Assembly (NCBI RefSeq): GCF_002901445.1
Contig: NZ_PPPD01000002.1
Span: 389,154 to 453,153, forward strand
Direction: 5' to 3'
Origin: Deinococcus koreensis
Lineage (GTDB): Bacteria > Deinococcota > Deinococci > Deinococcales > Deinococcaceae
DNA length: 64,000 bases
A program made the position numbers and the translations under genes. Below, piece after piece: positions 1 through 9,100 of the stretch. The notes beneath the pieces were generated by a model. That model was given only the letters and a program-made list of their open reading frames with translations. It had not been told where the DNA came from and did not search any database. Numbering within the stretch: the stretch's first letter is position 1; each line of letters begins with the position of its first letter.

Positions 1-2
1 CG

Positions 3-31
3 TTGACAGCGGCCGACCGGCCGACTATGCT
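3..31 (+). promoter_or_regulatory. Sigma-70-type promoter of the TetR gene
   Basis: A consensus -35 box TTGACA (3-8), a 17-bp spacer and a -10 box TATGCT (26-31) lie upstream of the TetR start. Transcription would begin near position 38, exactly where the first palindromic operator starts, so a bound repressor would block initiation. Confidence 0.75.
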
Positions 32-37
32 GAATTA

Positions 38-75
38 TGACTGATCAGTCATTCATTTGATTGATTGATCAGTCA
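38..75. promoter_or_regulatory. Twin palindromic operators (likely TetR autoregulation)
   Basis: The perfect 14-bp palindrome TGACTGATCAGTCA lies at 38-51. A copy with one change, TGATTGATCAGTCA, lies at 62-75. Their centres are 24 bp apart, and they fill the space between the -10 box and the Shine-Dalgarno site of the adjacent TetR-family gene. Placement and symmetry are typical of an autoregulated TetR operator. Confidence 0.7.
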
Positions 76-87
76 CAAGGAGGATCG

Positions 88-702
88 ATGAACGAGAACC
101 TGCAGGCGCAACTGACCGCCACCAAACAGCAGCACATCCTCGACGCCGCCGCGCGGGTTTTTGCCGAGAAGGGCTTCCACGCCGCGAGCATCAAGGACGT
201 GGCCGCCGCCGCCGGGGTCGCCCACGGCTCGATCTATACCTACTTCGAGAACAAGGAGGCCCTGCTGCTGGGCCTCTTCGACCTGATGACCACCCGCACT
301 CAGGCAGAGGTCATGCCGCTTCTGCAGGCCGAGTCCGACCCGCGCGCTTTCCTGCGCGCCGCCGTGTATCACCCGCTGGCCGCCCTCACGGGAGGGCGGG
401 CCGAGCTGTTCCGCATCGTCATCTCCGAGGCCCTGGTCAACCGGGCGTTTGCCGAGCGGGTGCGGACGCAGCTCCTCGATCCCATGGTGCTCGCCGCCGC
501 CGGCATCCTGGAGCGCACCGTGTTCGCGGGCGCGCTGCCCCCGCCGGACATGGCACTGCGCGTGCGGGCCGTGACCAGCCTGATGCTGGGGGCCATCGTG
601 CAGCGCGTGCTGTACGACGACGTGCTGGAAGCGCACTGGGACGACTTTCCCGACCTGCTGACCGACGTTCTCCTGAGCGGCCTGACTGGAGAACAGACAT
701 GA
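88..702 (+). CDS. TetR/AcrR family transcriptional regulator
   Basis: This 204-residue repressor-type regulator has an N-terminal helix-turn-helix of the TetR family (the segment from QQHILDAAARVFAEKGF to HGSIYTYFENKEALL) and a variable ligand-binding C-terminal half. The ATG at 88 is chosen because AAGGAGG (77-83) lies just upstream; an earlier in-frame start would fall inside the operator. It overlaps the following P450 gene by ATGA and sits behind two palindromes and a consensus promoter, so it probably represses itself and the P450/membrane-protein operon. The inducing ligand cannot be read from the sequence, though a hydrophobic or xenobiotic compound would fit the neighbours. Confidence 0.9.
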   Translation: MNENLQAQLTATKQQHILDAAARVFAEKGFHAASIKDVAAAAGVAHGSIYTYFENKEALLLGLFDLMTTRTQAEVMPLLQAESDPRAFLRAAVYHPLAALTGGRAELFRIVISEALVNRAFAERVRTQLLDPMVLAAAGILERTVFAGALPPPDMALRVRAVTSLMLGAIVQRVLYDDVLEAHWDDFPDLLTDVLLSGLTGEQT

Positions 703-1970
703 CCCACCCCAAGACCCTGTCCACCGCCGACTACCTGACCGCGCCCCTGCACACCCTGGAGAGCACCGACATCACCGCCCCCGCCTTCAAGGCCAACCCC
801 TTCGGTTTCTACGCGCGGCTGCGCCAGGACGCCCCGGTGTTCCCGGTTCAGCTCAAACTGGGTCGCCTGCAGCGGGCCTGGCTGGTGACGCGCTACGCCG
901 ACGTGGGCGCCCTGCTCAAAGACGACGACACCTTCGTCAAGAACCCCCGGAACGCCATGACGCCCGAGCAGCTGCGCCAGTCCCCGACCGCCAACCTGCC
1001 CGGCCCCTTCAAGGCGCTGCAGCGGAGCCTGCTGAGCCTGGACGGGGCCGACCACGACCGGCTCAAGGTGCTGGTGCACAAGGCCTTCACCCCGCGCACG
1101 GTGGAGGCGATGCGAAGCTCCGCCCAGGCGGTGGCCGACGAGGCGCTGGACGCGGCCCGGCGCCGCGGCTCGGCCGACCTGATGGGCGACCTCGCGCTGC
1201 CGGTGCCCCTGACGGTCATCGGGCACATTCTGGGCGTGCCCGAGCGCGACCGGGGCAAATTTGTCACCTGGACGAAGGCGGTGGTCTCGCTGGGCGACCG
1301 CAACCCGCTGTTCGTGATCCCCACCCTCCTGAGCTTCATGCGCTACACCCGCCGCCTCATCGCGCAGCGCCGCGCGGTGCCCGCGGACGACCTGATCTCG
1401 GCGCTGGTGCTGGCGCAGGATCAGAACGACGCCCTGAGCGACGACGAAATCCTCTCGATGATCTTCCTGCTGCTCTCGGCCGGGCACGAGACCACCGTGA
1501 ACCTGATCGGCAGCGGCGCCCTGGCCCTGCTGCAGCACCCGGAGCAGCTGGAGCGGCTGCGCGCCGACCCGGCGCTGATCAAGCCGGCCGTGGAGGAACT
1601 GGTGCGCTACGCCGCGCCGGTCGAGCAGGGCACCGAGCGCTACGCCGCCCACGACACCGAGTTCGCGGGCGTCCGCATCCCCAAGGGCGAACTGGTGATC
1701 GGCATCCTGGCCTCGGCCAACCGCGACGCCTCTCAGTTCGAGGCCCCGGACACGCTGGACATCGGGCGCACGGGCAACCGGCACCTGGGCTTCGGCCTGG
1801 GGATGCACTACTGCCTGGGGGCGCCGCTGGCCCGCCTGGAGGCGCAGATCGCCCTGAACACGCTGGTGCAGCGCGCCCCAAAGCTGAAGCTGGCCGTGCC
1901 TGCCGCCGACCTGACGTGGCGCCGCAGCTTCGTCGTGCGCGGACTGGAACGCCTGCCGGTCACGCTGTGA
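699..1970 (+). CDS. Cytochrome P450
   Basis: This 423-residue soluble bacterial P450 should be a haem-thiolate monooxygenase. The I-helix oxygen-activation motif AGHETT is at 261-266, the K-helix ExxR at E300-R303, and the haem loop FGLGMHYC at 365-372, with Cys372 as the axial thiolate. The length is normal for the class. The start overlaps the stop of the upstream TetR gene (ATGA), which implies co-transcription. No ferredoxin or reductase gene lies nearby, so electrons must come from partners elsewhere. The substrate is unknown; the neighbouring dehalogenase-like gene and MFS exporter suggest, but do not prove, a foreign or hydrophobic compound. Confidence 0.93.
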   Translation: MTHPKTLSTADYLTAPLHTLESTDITAPAFKANPFGFYARLRQDAPVFPVQLKLGRLQRAWLVTRYADVGALLKDDDTFVKNPRNAMTPEQLRQSPTANLPGPFKALQRSLLSLDGADHDRLKVLVHKAFTPRTVEAMRSSAQAVADEALDAARRRGSADLMGDLALPVPLTVIGHILGVPERDRGKFVTWTKAVVSLGDRNPLFVIPTLLSFMRYTRRLIAQRRAVPADDLISALVLAQDQNDALSDDEILSMIFLLLSAGHETTVNLIGSGALALLQHPEQLERLRADPALIKPAVEELVRYAAPVEQGTERYAAHDTEFAGVRIPKGELVIGILASANRDASQFEAPDTLDIGRTGNRHLGFGLGMHYCLGAPLARLEAQIALNTLVQRAPKLKLAVPAADLTWRRSFVVRGLERLPVTL

Positions 1971-2632
1971 CGCTCAACACCTCGCGGGCCGGGCAATTGC
2001 GGCAGGGCTTGTGGACGCTGCTGGTCACGCTGCTGACGGTGGGCGGCATCATCCTGGCGGTGACACGGCCCGAGTGGCTGACCGGAGCGCTCCAGGCCGC
2101 CGTTGCCAGCGCCGGCTCGGCCGCGCCGGTGGTGTTCGTGCTGCTGTGCATCGTGACCGCGCCGCTGCACCTCAACAGCGTGGTGGCGGCCCTGTCGCTG
2201 CTGATCTGGCCGCTGCCCACCGCGCTGGCGCTGTCGTTTGTCGGCAGCCTGATCGGGTGCGTGCTCACCGCCTACCTGCTGTCCAGGGCGGGCGGCGCCG
2301 CCCTGCGGCAGCGGGCGGGCTGGCCGCGCTGGCTGGAGAACCTGACCGCGCGGGTGGCCCGGCACCCCTTCCTGATCGGGATCCTGGTGCGGCTGGGGCT
2401 CGGCTCCGGCCTGGCGCTGGAAGCCTTCTATCTGCTGAGCGGGTACACCCGGCGGCAATACCTGGCCGCCACCATTCCCGGAGTGGCGCTCTGGACCCTG
2501 CAGGCGCTGCTGGGCGTCACCCTGCTGCGGGCCCTGCTCCAGACCGCCCCGGGCCTGGCCGGGCTGGTCGCCCTCGCCCCGCTGCTGCTGGTGGGCGGCG
2601 CGGTGGCTGTCCGGCGCCTGCGAAAGCGCTGA
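1967..2632 (+). CDS. TVP38/TMEM64 (VTT domain) family membrane protein
   Basis: This is a 221-residue, very hydrophobic protein of the DedA/VTT type. The GTG at 1967 is chosen because it overlaps the P450 stop (GTGA). It shows five or six membrane segments. A Gly-rich re-entrant segment, FVGSLIGCVLTAYLLSRAGG, and a later segment around RHPFLIGILVRLGLGSG match the two conserved blocks of the family. Family members are linked to lipid transport or membrane homeostasis; its role next to a P450 is not known. It belongs to the TetR-P450 operon by overlap. The family call is fairly secure, the function is not. Confidence 0.7.
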   Translation: MTLNTSRAGQLRQGLWTLLVTLLTVGGIILAVTRPEWLTGALQAAVASAGSAAPVVFVLLCIVTAPLHLNSVVAALSLLIWPLPTALALSFVGSLIGCVLTAYLLSRAGGAALRQRAGWPRWLENLTARVARHPFLIGILVRLGLGSGLALEAFYLLSGYTRRQYLAATIPGVALWTLQALLGVTLLRALLQTAPGLAGLVALAPLLLVGGAVAVRRLRKR

Positions 2633-2771
2633 GCGCCGACGCGCTGCTCCTGATCCCTGGCAGCGTCCTGTAGGCCACCCCGATGGTACCCGGCGTGACG
2701 CTACCGCACCCCCGGCGCAGATCCGCGCCGCCGGAAGAACGCCAGCCCCCACGGCTGAAAGGAGACCACCC

Positions 2772-3941
2772 ATGTCCAGCACAGTCACCTCCGGCAGCCC
2801 CCTCCGTTCCCTGGCCCTCGGCACCCTGCTTCTGGGCAGCCTGCTGCTCACGGGCTGCATGCCCCGGGCCGCCGCCCCCACGCCGGCCAGCGCCGCCTGC
2901 CTGGCCCCGCCCGAAGTGCAGACCACCAACCAGGGCGTCAAATTTGTCCGCACGCCCGATGCCTGCTTTGCCAACCTGCCCGACTGGCCCTACGCGCCCA
3001 AATATCTGGAGATTGACGGGCTGCGGCAGGCCTACATCGACGAGGGGCCGCGCGACGCCGCCCCCATCCTGCTCCTGCACGGCCAGCCGTCGTGGTCATA
3101 CCTGTACCGGTACATGATTCCCGTGCTGGTCAAAGGGGGCCACCGCGTCATCGCCATGGATCATGTCGGCATGGGGCGCTCGGACAAGCCCACCGCGCTG
3201 GAATACCACAGCTATCAGAACCACCTTGGCCGCCTGGACACGTTCATCCAGAGACTGGAGCTGAAGAACCTCACGGTGTTTATGCAGGACTGGGGCAGTG
3301 TCCTCGGCCTGGATCTGGCGAGCACGAAGCCCGACACCTTTGACCGCATCATCCTGGGCAACGGTGGGTTTCCGGATGTCAAGGAACCCTACGCGGTGCC
3401 CAAGGATATCGGCGCCGCTGTGGCCGGGTTCCGGCGGACGATCAGCATGGTGCCACCGCAACAGCCCGCCCTGGTCGACGAGAAGGGGAACTCCACCATT
3501 CCTATCGGCAACCGTGACGAAGGTGATCCCTTTGGGGACTGGATCGCCTACGCCATGTATGCCGAGGACTTCCAGCCCGCCAGCTTTATCGAGGCCCTGA
3601 CCTACCGGCCGCTCACGCCCGGGGTGCTGGCCGCCTACGCCGCCCCCTTCCCCAGCCGCGTCCTGATGGCGGCCCCCCGCACCTTCCCGAGCCTGGTCAA
3701 CCAGACGGCCGGTCGGAACGAGGCCGTCATGGCAGGACTGAAGCGCTACGACAAACCCTTCCTGACGATTTTCGGCGCCAACGAGCCCGCCCCGCCCCTG
3801 ACGTGGTTCATCGACAACGTTCCCGGGGCCAGGGGGCAGGCCCACCACCGCTACCCGGATGCCAGCCACTTCCTGCAGGACGACCAGGGCGCCGACATCG
3901 CCGCGCGGATCAACCGCTTCATCGCCGCCAATGCCTTCTGA
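2772..3941 (+). CDS. Haloalkane dehalogenase-like alpha/beta hydrolase, predicted lipoprotein
   Basis: This 389-residue protein begins with a lipoprotein signal peptide (lipobox LTGC, Cys29), so it should be anchored outside the cytoplasmic membrane. The rest is an alpha/beta hydrolase resembling haloalkane dehalogenases: an oxyanion segment HGQPSWSYLYR (103-113), a nucleophile elbow QDWGSVLG with Asp173 followed by the halide-binding-type Trp, and a C-terminal catalytic His366 in SHFLQDD. The start has AAAGGAG upstream. Family members hydrolyse carbon-halogen bonds (EC 3.8.1.5). A lipid anchor is unusual for the family. Some relatives act on other substrates, so the exact activity is inference. 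Confidence 0.8.
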   Translation: MSSTVTSGSPLRSLALGTLLLGSLLLTGCMPRAAAPTPASAACLAPPEVQTTNQGVKFVRTPDACFANLPDWPYAPKYLEIDGLRQAYIDEGPRDAAPILLLHGQPSWSYLYRYMIPVLVKGGHRVIAMDHVGMGRSDKPTALEYHSYQNHLGRLDTFIQRLELKNLTVFMQDWGSVLGLDLASTKPDTFDRIILGNGGFPDVKEPYAVPKDIGAAVAGFRRTISMVPPQQPALVDEKGNSTIPIGNRDEGDPFGDWIAYAMYAEDFQPASFIEALTYRPLTPGVLAAYAAPFPSRVLMAAPRTFPSLVNQTAGRNEAVMAGLKRYDKPFLTIFGANEPAPPLTWFIDNVPGARGQAHHRYPDASHFLQDDQGADIAARINRFIAANAF

Positions 3942-3980
3942 GACCTCATCTGAGGCAACTCAGGCGCGAGGAGACCGTCC

Positions 3981-5486
3981 ATGACCACCACTCCATCCGC
4001 CCCCGAGGCTCTCCCGGCCATCCTGTCCCCCCAGGCCCGCGCCCGGATCATGGTGGGGGTGGTGCTGGCGGTGCTGCTCGCCTCGCTCGACCAGACCATC
4101 GTGGCCGCCGCCGGGCCCCGCATCCAGCAGGCGCTGTCGGTCACGCCGGCACTGTACGCCTGGCTGACTATCGCGTATCTGGTGACCAGCACCGTCACCC
4201 TGCCCGTGGCGGGCAAACTGGGCGACCTGTACGGGCGGCGGCCGGTGATGCTGGGCGGGATCGCCGTGTTCGTCCTGGGATCACTGCTGTGCGGCCTCGC
4301 CTGGAACGCGGGGGCACTGATCCTCTTCCGCGCCCTGCAGGGCCTGGGGGCCGGCGCGCTGCTGGCGGGCACGGGGGCCACGGTGGCGGATCTGTACCCG
4401 CCGCTCGAACGCGCCCGCGTGCAGGGGCTGCTGGGCGCCGTGATCGGGGTGTCGAGCATCCTGGGGCCGCTGGTCGGCGGCGCCCTGACCGACGCCCTGT
4501 CGTGGCCCTGGGTCTTTTTCGTGAACGTGCCGCTGGGGCTGCTGGCGCTGTGGGTGATCTGGGCGCGGCTGCCGGGACGGGCCACCGCGCCCTGGCGCGG
4601 GCCGGTCGATGTTCCCGGTGCGCTGCTGCTCACGCTGGCCGTGGTTTCGCTGCTGCTGGCGCTGAGCCTGGGGAAGACTGCCCCCGCGCCGGGCGAACTG
4701 GCCTTCGCCTGGACGTCGTGGCCGATCCTGACGCTGCTCACGACCTTCGCAGCGGCGCTGGTCGCCTTCCTGCACGTCGAGCGCCGCGCCGCCGACCCGC
4801 TGCTCGACCTGCGACTGTTCCGCGACCGTACCTTCGCGCTCGGGGTGAGCGCCGTGTTCGTGCTGGGTGCCAGCCTGCTCACCACCGGGGTGTTTCTGCC
4901 GCTGTTCCTGATCAACGTGGTCGGCGTGTCCGCCACGGCCGCGGGGCTGTCCACCACGCCGCTGATGTTCGCCCTGATCGCCAGCTCGATTCTTTCGGGC
5001 CTGCTCACCACACGCCTGGGCCGTTACAAATCCGTGATGCTGGGCGGGCTCGCCGTGTTGTTCGTGGGCTTCGTGCTGCTCGGCTTCACCCTGAGCCCAC
5101 AGTCGAGCGCCCTGGAGGTCTCCCTGAAGATGATCGTCGTCGGCATCGGCTTCGGGCCGGTGGTCTCGCTGTACACGCTCGCGGTACAGAACGCCCTGCC
5201 ACCCGCGCAGACCGGAGTGGCGACCTCCAGCGTGGGCTTTTTTCAGCAGCTGGGCGGCAGCGCCGGGCTGGCGGTGCTCGGCGCGGTCTTCGCGGCCAGC
5301 CTGAGCGCGAACCTGCCTGACCTTCCCACGGACGGCGCTGCTGTGCGCGAGGCGTACACGTCTGCCGTCTCCACCGTGTTCCGCCTCGGCGCCCTGATCG
5401 TGGTGCTGGGCGCAGCGGTGACGGTCTTCTTGCCCGGGCGTCCGTTGCGTGCCGGCGCGGCGCTTCCCCAGGCGCCGGTGCCCTGA
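3981..5486 (+). CDS. MFS drug-efflux transporter, DHA2 (EmrB/QacA) type
   Basis: This 501-residue integral membrane protein has about 14 hydrophobic segments, the topology of proton-driven DHA2 exporters. The first helix carries LDQTIVAAAGPRI, the usual DHA2 signature around residue 36, and the loop after TM2 carries MFS motif A, GKLGDLYGRRP (78-88). A motif-C-like stretch, GAVIGVSSILGPLVGG, follows in TM5. GCGAGGAG upstream of the ATG supports the start. It lies 39 bp behind the dehalogenase-like gene on the same strand, so the two may be co-expressed. The exported compound is unknown. Confidence 0.9.
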   Translation: MTTTPSAPEALPAILSPQARARIMVGVVLAVLLASLDQTIVAAAGPRIQQALSVTPALYAWLTIAYLVTSTVTLPVAGKLGDLYGRRPVMLGGIAVFVLGSLLCGLAWNAGALILFRALQGLGAGALLAGTGATVADLYPPLERARVQGLLGAVIGVSSILGPLVGGALTDALSWPWVFFVNVPLGLLALWVIWARLPGRATAPWRGPVDVPGALLLTLAVVSLLLALSLGKTAPAPGELAFAWTSWPILTLLTTFAAALVAFLHVERRAADPLLDLRLFRDRTFALGVSAVFVLGASLLTTGVFLPLFLINVVGVSATAAGLSTTPLMFALIASSILSGLLTTRLGRYKSVMLGGLAVLFVGFVLLGFTLSPQSSALEVSLKMIVVGIGFGPVVSLYTLAVQNALPPAQTGVATSSVGFFQQLGGSAGLAVLGAVFAASLSANLPDLPTDGAAVREAYTSAVSTVFRLGALIVVLGAAVTVFLPGRPLRAGAALPQAPVP

Positions 5487-5632
5487 CGCCTCCCAGGCGG
5501 GGGTGGCGAGGCGCCCGACGCGGTGGCTGGAGGGCAGAGCGGGCACGGATCGGGCCAGAGCAGCCGGCCAGATCCGCACCCAGGATCCTCGCTCCGCAGG
5601 GTCTTCAGGACGCCGGCCTCACGGCCCCGTCG

Positions 5633-5938
5633 CTAAACGGGGATTTCCGGCGTCGTGATCGATACGTTGCCGGGATAGACGTCGTAGGTTACATCGACCG
5701 TCTGGGCCACCCTCACCTGCATCCGGGCCCGGGCGATCGAGGCCGTGCCGATCGTCAGCTTCTTGAAGCGGACGCCGTCCAGGGTCTGCTTCTGGCGGTC
5801 GAAGCCGAACCAGCCCACCCCGTAGCGCACCTTGATCTGCGCGCCGGCCGGGGCCTGGAAGAAGGCCGTACCAGAGGCGTTCCAGAACCATTCCACCGTC
5901 CGCCAGTCGCCGCTCTGTACCCGTTTCGTCCTGATCAT
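5633..5938 (-). CDS. Hypothetical protein, 101 residues
   Basis: This is a small soluble protein of unknown family. The ATG at 5938 is preferred because GGGGAGGGAC stands a few bases upstream. The protein begins with a basic stretch (MIRTKRVQSGDWR), is rich in aromatic residues and short beta-prone segments, and ends with a stretch alternating Val, Thr and Ile, suggesting a small beta-sandwich. It has no signal peptide and no membrane helix. It converges with the MFS gene and sits downstream of the cyclic-di-GMP gene in the same direction, some 250 bp away. I do not recognise a function. Confidence 0.65.
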   Translation of the reverse strand: MIRTKRVQSGDWRTVEWFWNASGTAFFQAPAGAQIKVRYGVGWFGFDRQKQTLDGVRFKKLTIGTASIARARMQVRVAQTVDVTYDVYPGNVSITTPEIPV

Positions 5939-6163
5939 GTGTGTCCCTCCCCCGAGGATCCGCGCCCGCATGGCGCGTGATGGCGGCCGCTCGCCGGCCA
6001 GGACGCCCCCACTCCCCGGCGTCCCTGGGAGCAGCGTGCGCCTGGGGCCGTGATCGGGCCATGAGCGGAGCGGGACAGGACGGGGCAGGATGGAGGTGGA
6101 GGGGCACGTCCGGGCTGTTCGCAGCAACGCCCCAAAGCCGGCAAGCGGGGGGCGGGGTGCTGC

Positions 6164-6187
6164 CAGCTCGGCCCGGGGCCCGAGCTG
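6164..6187 (-). terminator. Possible hairpin terminator after the GGDEF-EAL gene
   Basis: CAGCTCGG and CCGAGCTG form an 8-bp perfect stem around a GC-rich loop, three bases past the stop of the GGDEF-EAL gene. There is no T-run, so intrinsic termination is not assured. Confidence 0.35.
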
Positions 6188-6190
6188 GAC

Positions 6191-9100
6191 TCAACGGGGG
6201 GCGGGCTCGGGGGGCCAGACCGCGGCCGGGCGGCCCAGCAGGTAGCCCTGGGCCCGCTGACAACCCAGGGCCCGCACCGCCTCCAGCTGGGCCTCGGTCT
6301 CGATGCCCTCGGCCACCAGTTCGAGATTCAGGCTCGACGCGAAGGTCTGGAGGGCAGGCAGGAACATCTGCGCCTCGGGCTGCGTACCCAGGCTGGCAAT
6401 CAGGTGGTGATCGAGTTTCAGGACGTCGAAGGGCAGGTGGAGCAGGCGCCCCAGGTTGGATTCGCCCGCACCGAAGTCATCCAGCGCCAGGTGGACGCCC
6501 ATATGCTGCAGGGCCCGGAACTGCCCCAGCACGGCCGGCAGGTCACTCAGTTCGCCCCGCTCGGTCAGTTCGAGTTCCAGCGCGCTGGCCTCCAGGCCGG
6601 CCTGCTCCAGCGCGCGCTCCACCGACTGGGCAAAGTCTGGCCGGGCGAACTGCAGCGGAGAGACGTTGATGGCGACCCGCAGCCTGGGGAAGCCGCTCCG
6701 GTGCCAGGCGGCCAGCTGGGCACAGGCCGCGCCCAGCACCCACTGCCCGAGTTCGATGATCAGGCCAGACGCTTCGGCCGCCGGAATGAAGAGGTCTGGG
6801 GGCACGGGAACGCCTCCTTCTGGAAACCAGCGCAGCAGCGCTTCCAGGCACATGACCTCACCACTCTTCAGGTCGATCTGCGGCTGGTAGTGGAGCTGAA
6901 ATTCACTGCGCTCCAGCGCGTCCCTCAGGCCACTCGTGACCAACAGGCGGGTCTGCGCCTCCTGGGTCATGCTGGGCCGATACCGCCGCCAACCGTTCTT
7001 CAGTTCCCGCTTGACCTGATACATGGCCAGATCCGCGTTTTTGAGCAGGTCGTCAGGAGTCTGTCCGTCCTCCGGGAAGAGGCTGATGCCCGTCGAGCCC
7101 GTCACGAAGAGATCCTGCCCGGCCACCGGGAAGGGCCGCTGCAGGGCGCGGTTCAGGCGCTGCGCGATGGCGCCGGGCTGCGCTTCGTCCATGACCCCGG
7201 TCAGCATGACCGTGAACTCGTCCCCACCGATGCGGGCCAGCAGGGGGTCGTGTTCGGCCGCGCTCCGCAGCTCGCCGCGCAGGGCGTCCGCGATCTGCAT
7301 CAGCAGCGCGTCCCCGGCGTCATGTCCGAGGGTGTCGTTGACCGCCTTGAAGCCGTCCAGATCCAGATACAGCAGCGCCAGCGGGGTGCCGTCGGAGATG
7401 GCCTGGGCCAGCCTCGCGCTCAGACCGGCCCGGTTGGGAAGACCGGTCAGGGCGTCATGGTGGGCCAGATGCGCCATGCGCTCGGCCGCCTGCCGCTGCC
7501 GCTCCGCTTCCCGCTGCGCCTGCTCGGCCTGTGTGCGGGCCAGCAGGGTGGCGAGCTCCTGCGCCTCGTGTTGCCGGACGATTTCCGCCCGTTCCAGGGC
7601 GAGGGTCAGACTGCGCCCCACCGCCCGGAACACCTCGCGCTCGCGCACCGTCCAGTCCTGTGCGCGCTGGATGCCCATCCCCAGCAGCCCGTGCGGCCCG
7701 TCGCCCACGAAACACGGATAGAAGGCGCCGGCGCCAAACGACTCTGAATTCGAGACCCCCTCCCGCGCCGCTTCCCAGCCCGGCACCAGCACCAGTTCAC
7801 GCGTCCGCATGACTTCCGCATAGCTTGGCGCATCCACCGGAATCCCGGCCGAGAGCACGGCCGTGACCTCGGGCGCGAAGTCGTCCGACCACACCCGGGC
7901 TTTCCACAGCTCTCCCTCCAGCTCGTAGTAGACGGCACTGATATCGGCCAGGGTGGTGCGCAGCACGTTCACCGCCTGACGGGCGAGGGCCAGGATATCG
8001 GTGGCGGTCGCCGAGGCTTCCGTGAAGGCGACGAAAGCGTCCAGGGCCGCGCGCTCCTCCTCGAGCCGGCGGGCCTGCTGGGCGCGCTCGAGCGTCAGAC
8101 CCAGGCTGCGCACCGTGGTCTCCATCACCGCCTGATCGGTGCCCGACCAGCGGCGCGGCGCGAACAACACGAAGGCCATGACGCCCACCGGTTCGCCCGC
8201 CTGCAGCACCGGCAGGGTGGCGATGGTACTGATGTGGGCGACCCGCTCAGGCGGGGTGTCCCGGCCCTGCAGGTATTCGTCCTGGTACAACGGCCGCCGG
8301 CTCGTCCAGGGGATGACCAGACTCTGGGGCGCCTCGAAGTCGAAGCCCGCGTCCATCAGCGCCTGCAGCCCGGAATCGCGCACGGCGCCGGTCTGCACCC
8401 GGCTGACCCAGCGGCCATCGGCCAGTTCGTAGTAAATCGCGTAGCCCTCGGGCAGCATCGACAGCACCAGCGCCTGGGCCTGGCGAATCAGCACGTACGG
8501 GTCGCTGCCGGGGCTCAGCGTCCGGGTGATGACCGAGAATCCTTCCAGGGCCCGGGTGCGCGCGGCGAGCTCATGGCTGCGCTCGTACAGCTGCCGGGCG
8601 ACGTGGGTCCGCTCGAAGGCCAGACCCAGGCTGCGGCCGACCGCGCCCACCAGGGCGCGGTCGGCGGCCGTCCACTGCTGGCTCCGCCGGGTTCCGACCA
8701 CCAGCATGCCCGTCGGCCGGCCTTTCACGAAGTAGGGATAGAACGCCGCCGCACCGTAGGACTCGGCCCCGACCACACCCTCGCGCCCGGCGTCGTAGCC
8801 CTCGACAAAGACAGGCGCCCGGGCCTGCACCGCGGCCAGAAAGCTCGGGGTGCTGGCGGCGTGTCCCGCCCGGGAGATCTCGGCCGCCTCGGCGGGGATG
8901 TCGGCCGACAGCTCGCGCGCCTTCCACCTCCCGCCGTCCAGTTCGTGATAGGCCACGCTCAGCTCGGGCAGGGCCGTGCGCACCACCTCGATCGCCCGGC
9001 GTGCCAGCCGGGACAGGTCGGTCTCAGTGCCCACCGCCTCGGTCAGGGCGGCGAAGGCCTGCAGCGCCCGGGTGCTCTCCTCCACCCGGCGTTCCTGACG

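Noticed and set aside
369..1808. A 479-residue open frame on the minus strand across the TetR and P450 genes
   Set aside because: It lies opposite two genes with clear family motifs and has the Gly/Arg/Gln-rich composition of a GC-driven shadow frame.
5941..6669. A 242-residue plus-strand frame rich in Ala, Gly, Pro and Arg
   Set aside because: It overlaps the EAL domain coding region antisense and shows no start signal or domain.
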